Below are positions 61,478 to 64,000 of a stretch of DNA of 64,000 nt, in pieces. The translations under genes were made by a program, and so were the position numbers. Numbering within the stretch: the first letter of the stretch is position 1; each line of letters starts with the position of its first letter. The DNA comes from Acidobacteriota bacterium (lineage in GTDB: Bacteria; Acidobacteriota; Vicinamibacteria; Marinacidobacterales; Marinacidobacteraceae): NCBI GenBank assembly GCA_022828085.1, contig JAJEIY010000002.1, positions 1 to 64,000 on the forward strand, given 5' to 3'. Below the pieces are notes generated by a model. That model was not told the origin of the DNA. It saw only the letters and a list, made by a program, of their open reading frames with translations, and did no database searches.

Positions 61478-63480
61478 TGGCCCGCATTTCGTGCGCCGCG
61501 CTCGCTTTCGCGCTTCTCGCTCCGGCGCCCCTCGCCGCGCAGGAGTGGCAACAGGCGGCGCCGGACTACCCGTGGGAGTTCCCGAACGATCACTGGGCCC
61601 ACGTCGGCTACCGCACCGAGTGGTGGTACTTCGTCGGCTTTGCCGACGCGGTCGACGATCCCCATCGCTTCGCCTGGCAGTTCACACTGTTCCGGACGGG
61701 GCTGGCGCTCGCCGCGCCCTCCGCCGCGCCGTCCCCGTGGCGCGCCGGGTACGTGGCGATGGGGCACGCGGCGGTCGCCGACCTCACCACCGGTGAGCGG
61801 GTTTTCACCCAGACCGTCCATCGCGAGGCGCCCGGCCTGGCGCGTTTCGGCGTCTTCCCCGACCCAGAGATCGGTTGGATGCGCGGCCCGCCCGGAACGT
61901 CCGAGCCCTGGTTCCTGACCTACCGCGACGGGGCGTTCCGCCTCGGCGCCGCCGACCTCGAACGGGGACTCCGCCTGCAGCTCGCCGCCGCCCCGACCCG
62001 CGAGCCCCTGCTGCACGGGGAGGACGGGCACTCGCCGAAATCGGAGGGCGGGGCAGCCAGCTCCTACTACAGCCACCCGCGGCTGAAAGTGACGGGTTCG
62101 CTCGGGCTTGGGGACGCGTCCGTCCGGATCACCGGCAGCGGGTGGATGGACCGCGAGTTCGGATCGAGCTGGCTCGCCCCCGGTCAGACCGGGTGGGACT
62201 GGTTCGGTCTCAACCTCGCGGACGGCAGCGACCTGATGCTCTATCTCCTGAGGCGTCGCGACGGGTCGCTTTCTTTCTCTGACGGCACCCTGCGGACTCC
62301 GGATTCCGGATCGGGCACGAGGGTGCGCGCTGCGGAAATCGAGGTTCTCGACACCTGGATGCCGCCCGATCTCGAAGCGGATCCGGGGGACGCCCGTCCC
62401 TATCCGGCGGGTTGGCGTCTTCGTGTTCCCGCGGAACGGCTGGACCTGATCGTCCGGCCGCTCCTCCCGAACCAGGAGAATCGCCGTCCCGCCGGCCAGG
62501 CTGGCCCGGACATTCCCTATTGGGAGGGAGCGGTCCGGGTCGAAACCGCCGGTTCCGGAGCCGCCGGAACTCCCCCGGGCCGCGGCTTCGTGGAACTCAC
62601 CGGATACCGGTCGGACGTGGCCTTGGCCGGCCTTGCCCCGGATACAATCGAAAGCTCATCCGATGCCCGGCAAGGGAGGCGCGACATGATGCAAGGCCTG
62701 ATGGACGGCGTGACTTTCATATTCCGCTGGCTCCACATCTTCGTGGGGATCATCTGGATCGGCCACCTCTACTTCTTCAACTTCGTGAACGCTCAGATGA
62801 CCGCGAAGCTCGACGGGGCCACGAAGGCGAAGGTGGTGCCCGAACTGATGCCGCGCGCTCTCTACTGGTTCCGGTGGGGCGCCGCCTGGACGTGGATCAC
62901 GGGTGTCGTGCTGCTGCTGCTCGTCTTCTGGCACGGCGGCCTGATGTTCGATCCGGGCGACGGCTGGGGCGGCGGCGCCATCGCGATGGCGCTCATCACC
63001 TTCCTCGCGGTCTTCCTCTACGACGCCCTCTGGAACAGCGGCCTCAAGTCCAATGTCCGGGCGGCGACCATCGTCTCCTTCCTGCTGCTCGCGGTCGCCG
63101 TGTTCCTGTTCGTGAACGTCGGCGCCTTCACGCCGCGGGCGGTGCTGATCCACACCGGCGCCATGTTCGGGACCATGATGGCGTTCAACGTCTGGTTCCG
63201 CATCTGGCCGGCCCAGCAGCGCATCATCGCCGCCGTCAAGGCGGGCGAGGCGCCGGCCGCCGCCGATCCGGCGCTTGCCGGCCTGCGCTCGAAGCACAAC
63301 ACCTACATGTCGCTGCCGCTCCTCTGGGCGATGGCGAACGAGCACGCCACGCCGTTCTTCGGCGGGAACTTCGGGATCCCGGGGGACTACTACTGGGTTG
63401 CCTGGCTGCTGATCGTGGCGATCGCCTGGCACGTCATCTTCCAGTGCTACCGGATCGCCGGCCGCGTCTCGGGGATGTAG
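61477..63480 (+). CDS. lipocalin-like (AttH/CrtC) protein reading in frame into a PuuD-like membrane domain
   Basis: One open frame of 667 codons holds two unrelated parts. Residues 1-390 are an exported AttH/CrtC-type protein: signal peptide (1-23), FPNDHWAHVGYRTEWWYFVG, SYYSHPRLKVTGSL, GSGWMDREFGSSWL, and the family-typical end FVELTGYR. Residues 404-667 are a membrane protein like the N-terminal domain of urate hydroxylase PuuD: VTFIFRWLHIFVGIIWIGHLYFFNF, then about seven more spans. No stop separates them, but a GGGAGG sequence lies 6 nt before an in-frame ATG at 62686, so the second part may be translated alone (264 residues). Whether this is a real fusion is unclear. The ATG at 61477 overlaps the permease stop by one base. 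Confidence 0.75.
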   Translation: MARISCAALAFALLAPAPLAAQEWQQAAPDYPWEFPNDHWAHVGYRTEWWYFVGFADAVDDPHRFAWQFTLFRTGLALAAPSAAPSPWRAGYVAMGHAAVADLTTGERVFTQTVHREAPGLARFGVFPDPEIGWMRGPPGTSEPWFLTYRDGAFRLGAADLERGLRLQLAAAPTREPLLHGEDGHSPKSEGGAASSYYSHPRLKVTGSLGLGDASVRITGSGWMDREFGSSWLAPGQTGWDWFGLNLADGSDLMLYLLRRRDGSLSFSDGTLRTPDSGSGTRVRAAEIEVLDTWMPPDLEADPGDARPYPAGWRLRVPAERLDLIVRPLLPNQENRRPAGQAGPDIPYWEGAVRVETAGSGAAGTPPGRGFVELTGYRSDVALAGLAPDTIESSSDARQGRRDMMQGLMDGVTFIFRWLHIFVGIIWIGHLYFFNFVNAQMTAKLDGATKAKVVPELMPRALYWFRWGAAWTWITGVVLLLLVFWHGGLMFDPGDGWGGGAIAMALITFLAVFLYDALWNSGLKSNVRAATIVSFLLLAVAVFLFVNVGAFTPRAVLIHTGAMFGTMMAFNVWFRIWPAQQRIIAAVKAGEAPAAADPALAGLRSKHNTYMSLPLLWAMANEHATPFFGGNFGIPGDYYWVAWLLIVAIAWHVIFQCYRIAGRVSGM

Positions 63481-63545
63481 CCGGGACGCGGCCCGGATCG
63501 GCTGCCGCCAGACGATCTCGAACCGGTAGGGGACCGTTCAGGCCG

Positions 63546-64000
63546 TTGCCCGTCGCCGTCACCGGGCTATCGTCCGCTCGCCGGGTTCCGGCCCGGCGCG
63601 CTTCGTGGCCGCTCCTCGCGGTGGCGGTGTTGCTCGCAGCCTGCGACTCCTCGCCTGACGAGGCTGTCTTTCCGAGCCGGGCGATCGAGATCGTTTCGTG
63701 GGCCACTCCGGGCGGGCCGAGCGACCTGCTGGCCCGGGCGCTCGCCGAGGCGGCGCCGGACCATTTCGACGGGCGGCGGGTCAGCGTGATGACCCGGCAG
63801 GGCGGGGCCGGCGCCGCCGGGATGCAGTACCTGAGAAGCCGCGCCGGCGACCCTCACGTGCTCGGGGTGTTCACGGCGAGCGGGACGGTGAACATGGCGA
63901 CCGGCCGCATCCCCTTCGGGCCCGGCGATTTCACTCCCATCCTGAGGATCCAGGTGGATCCCTTCCTCGTGGCGGTGCGGGAAGACAGCCCGTTCCAGAC
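63546..64000 (+). CDS. TctC/Bug-type tripartite tricarboxylate transporter binding lipoprotein (3' end outside window)
   Basis: The first 151 codons of an extracytoplasmic solute receptor. An N-terminal membrane segment ends in the lipobox LLAAC (C33). Then follow FPSRAIEIVSWATPGGPSDLLARALAE, a pattern of the Bug family (fixed PGG and D for the ligand carboxylate), VMTRQGGAGAAGMQYL and DFTPILRIQVDPFLVAV. Such receptors feed TctAB permeases with carboxylates. The TTG at 63546 is a tentative start; no ATG or GTG gives a complete lipoprotein signal. No TctA or TctB genes are within the window. Confidence 0.82.
   Translation, partial: MPVAVTGLSSARRVPARRASWPLLAVAVLLAACDSSPDEAVFPSRAIEIVSWATPGGPSDLLARALAEAAPDHFDGRRVSVMTRQGGAGAAGMQYLRSRAGDPHVLGVFTASGTVNMATGRIPFGPGDFTPILRIQVDPFLVAVREDSPFQ

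Noticed and set aside
62643-62648. Promoter (TACAAT) for the PuuD-like part
   Set aside because: A reasonable -10, but no -35 at 16-18 bp could be found, so it is mentioned only as context for the in-frame join.
1-64000. tRNA, rRNA or riboswitch genes
   Set aside because: No cloverleaf with a GGTTCRA-type arm, no rRNA core sequence and no recognisable riboswitch leader was seen by eye in the intergenic gaps. A covariance-model scan would be decisive.

Overview
The window is a GC-rich (roughly two-thirds G+C) chromosomal segment, densely packed with genes on both strands. It most likely comes from an aerobic, Gram-negative, free-living or host-associated member of the Acidobacteriota. This rests on a VWFA-domain exported protein of the type described in Acidobacteria, TonB-dependent receptors with an N-terminal carboxypeptidase-regulatory domain, a GWxTD protein, VPS10/BNR-type and LVIVD exported proteins, and many signal peptides. 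I saw no rRNA, tRNA, CRISPR array, phage region or transposase gene. The window starts inside a TonB receptor and ends inside a TctC-like binding protein.

Layout: 1-6.3 kb (minus strand) holds a partial TonB receptor with a possible sigma-54 promoter, a GWxTD/TPR protein, a MoCF-fold protein, a methyltransferase and ApaG. 6.3-12.3 kb (plus) holds an exported phosphodiesterase, an efflux adaptor, an ABC ATPase without its permease, and a glutamate-cysteine-ligase-like enzyme fused to two CBS domains. 12.4-22.5 kb (mostly minus) holds a BNR protein, a DUF4143 ATPase next to a decayed relative, a TauD-type dioxygenase, an M28 peptidase, a HEPN protein with a small partner, and PruA. 22.5-30.8 kb holds a PLP-dependent dehydratase, a half-size transporter, an indoleamine dioxygenase, an Ig-like/LVIVD protein, an ECF sigma module, a MaoC protein and a frameshifted epimerase. 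30.8-37.9 kb holds a two-subunit sodium:solute symporter diverging from a form I CO dehydrogenase operon (coxMSL plus an XdhC-YHS fusion), separated by a 32-bp tandem array. 37.9-51.1 kb is a run of exported enzymes (P1 peptidase, lipoprotein, TonB receptor, serine hydrolase, metallohydrolase, amidase, VWFA protein) plus a VapBC-like pair and a CoxG-like gene. 51.2-58.2 kb is a second, form II-type molybdenum hydroxylase operon (S-L-M order) with coxD, coxE and XdhC. 58.2-63.5 kb is an ABC exporter with a lipocalin-like/CrtC protein that reads in frame into a PuuD-like membrane domain.

The genes suggest a heterotroph scavenging peptides, amino acids and organic acids, supplemented by aerobic CO oxidation. 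The large subunit at 34.6 kb has the AYRCSFR active-site loop of form I CO dehydrogenase and the one at 51.7 kb has the AYRGAGR loop of form II. The maturation genes shared by such enzymes (coxD, coxE, coxG, two XdhC-like proteins) are in the same window.

The most unusual non-coding signal is a family of MITE-like elements of about 200 bp. They have 32-bp terminal inverted repeats starting GGCTTGGAACGCC and are built from GC hairpins with three-base loops. There are two or three near-full copies and several single arms, nearly all in gaps at gene ends. The second is a strict 32-bp tandem array (seven units) between the symporter and coxMSL operons.
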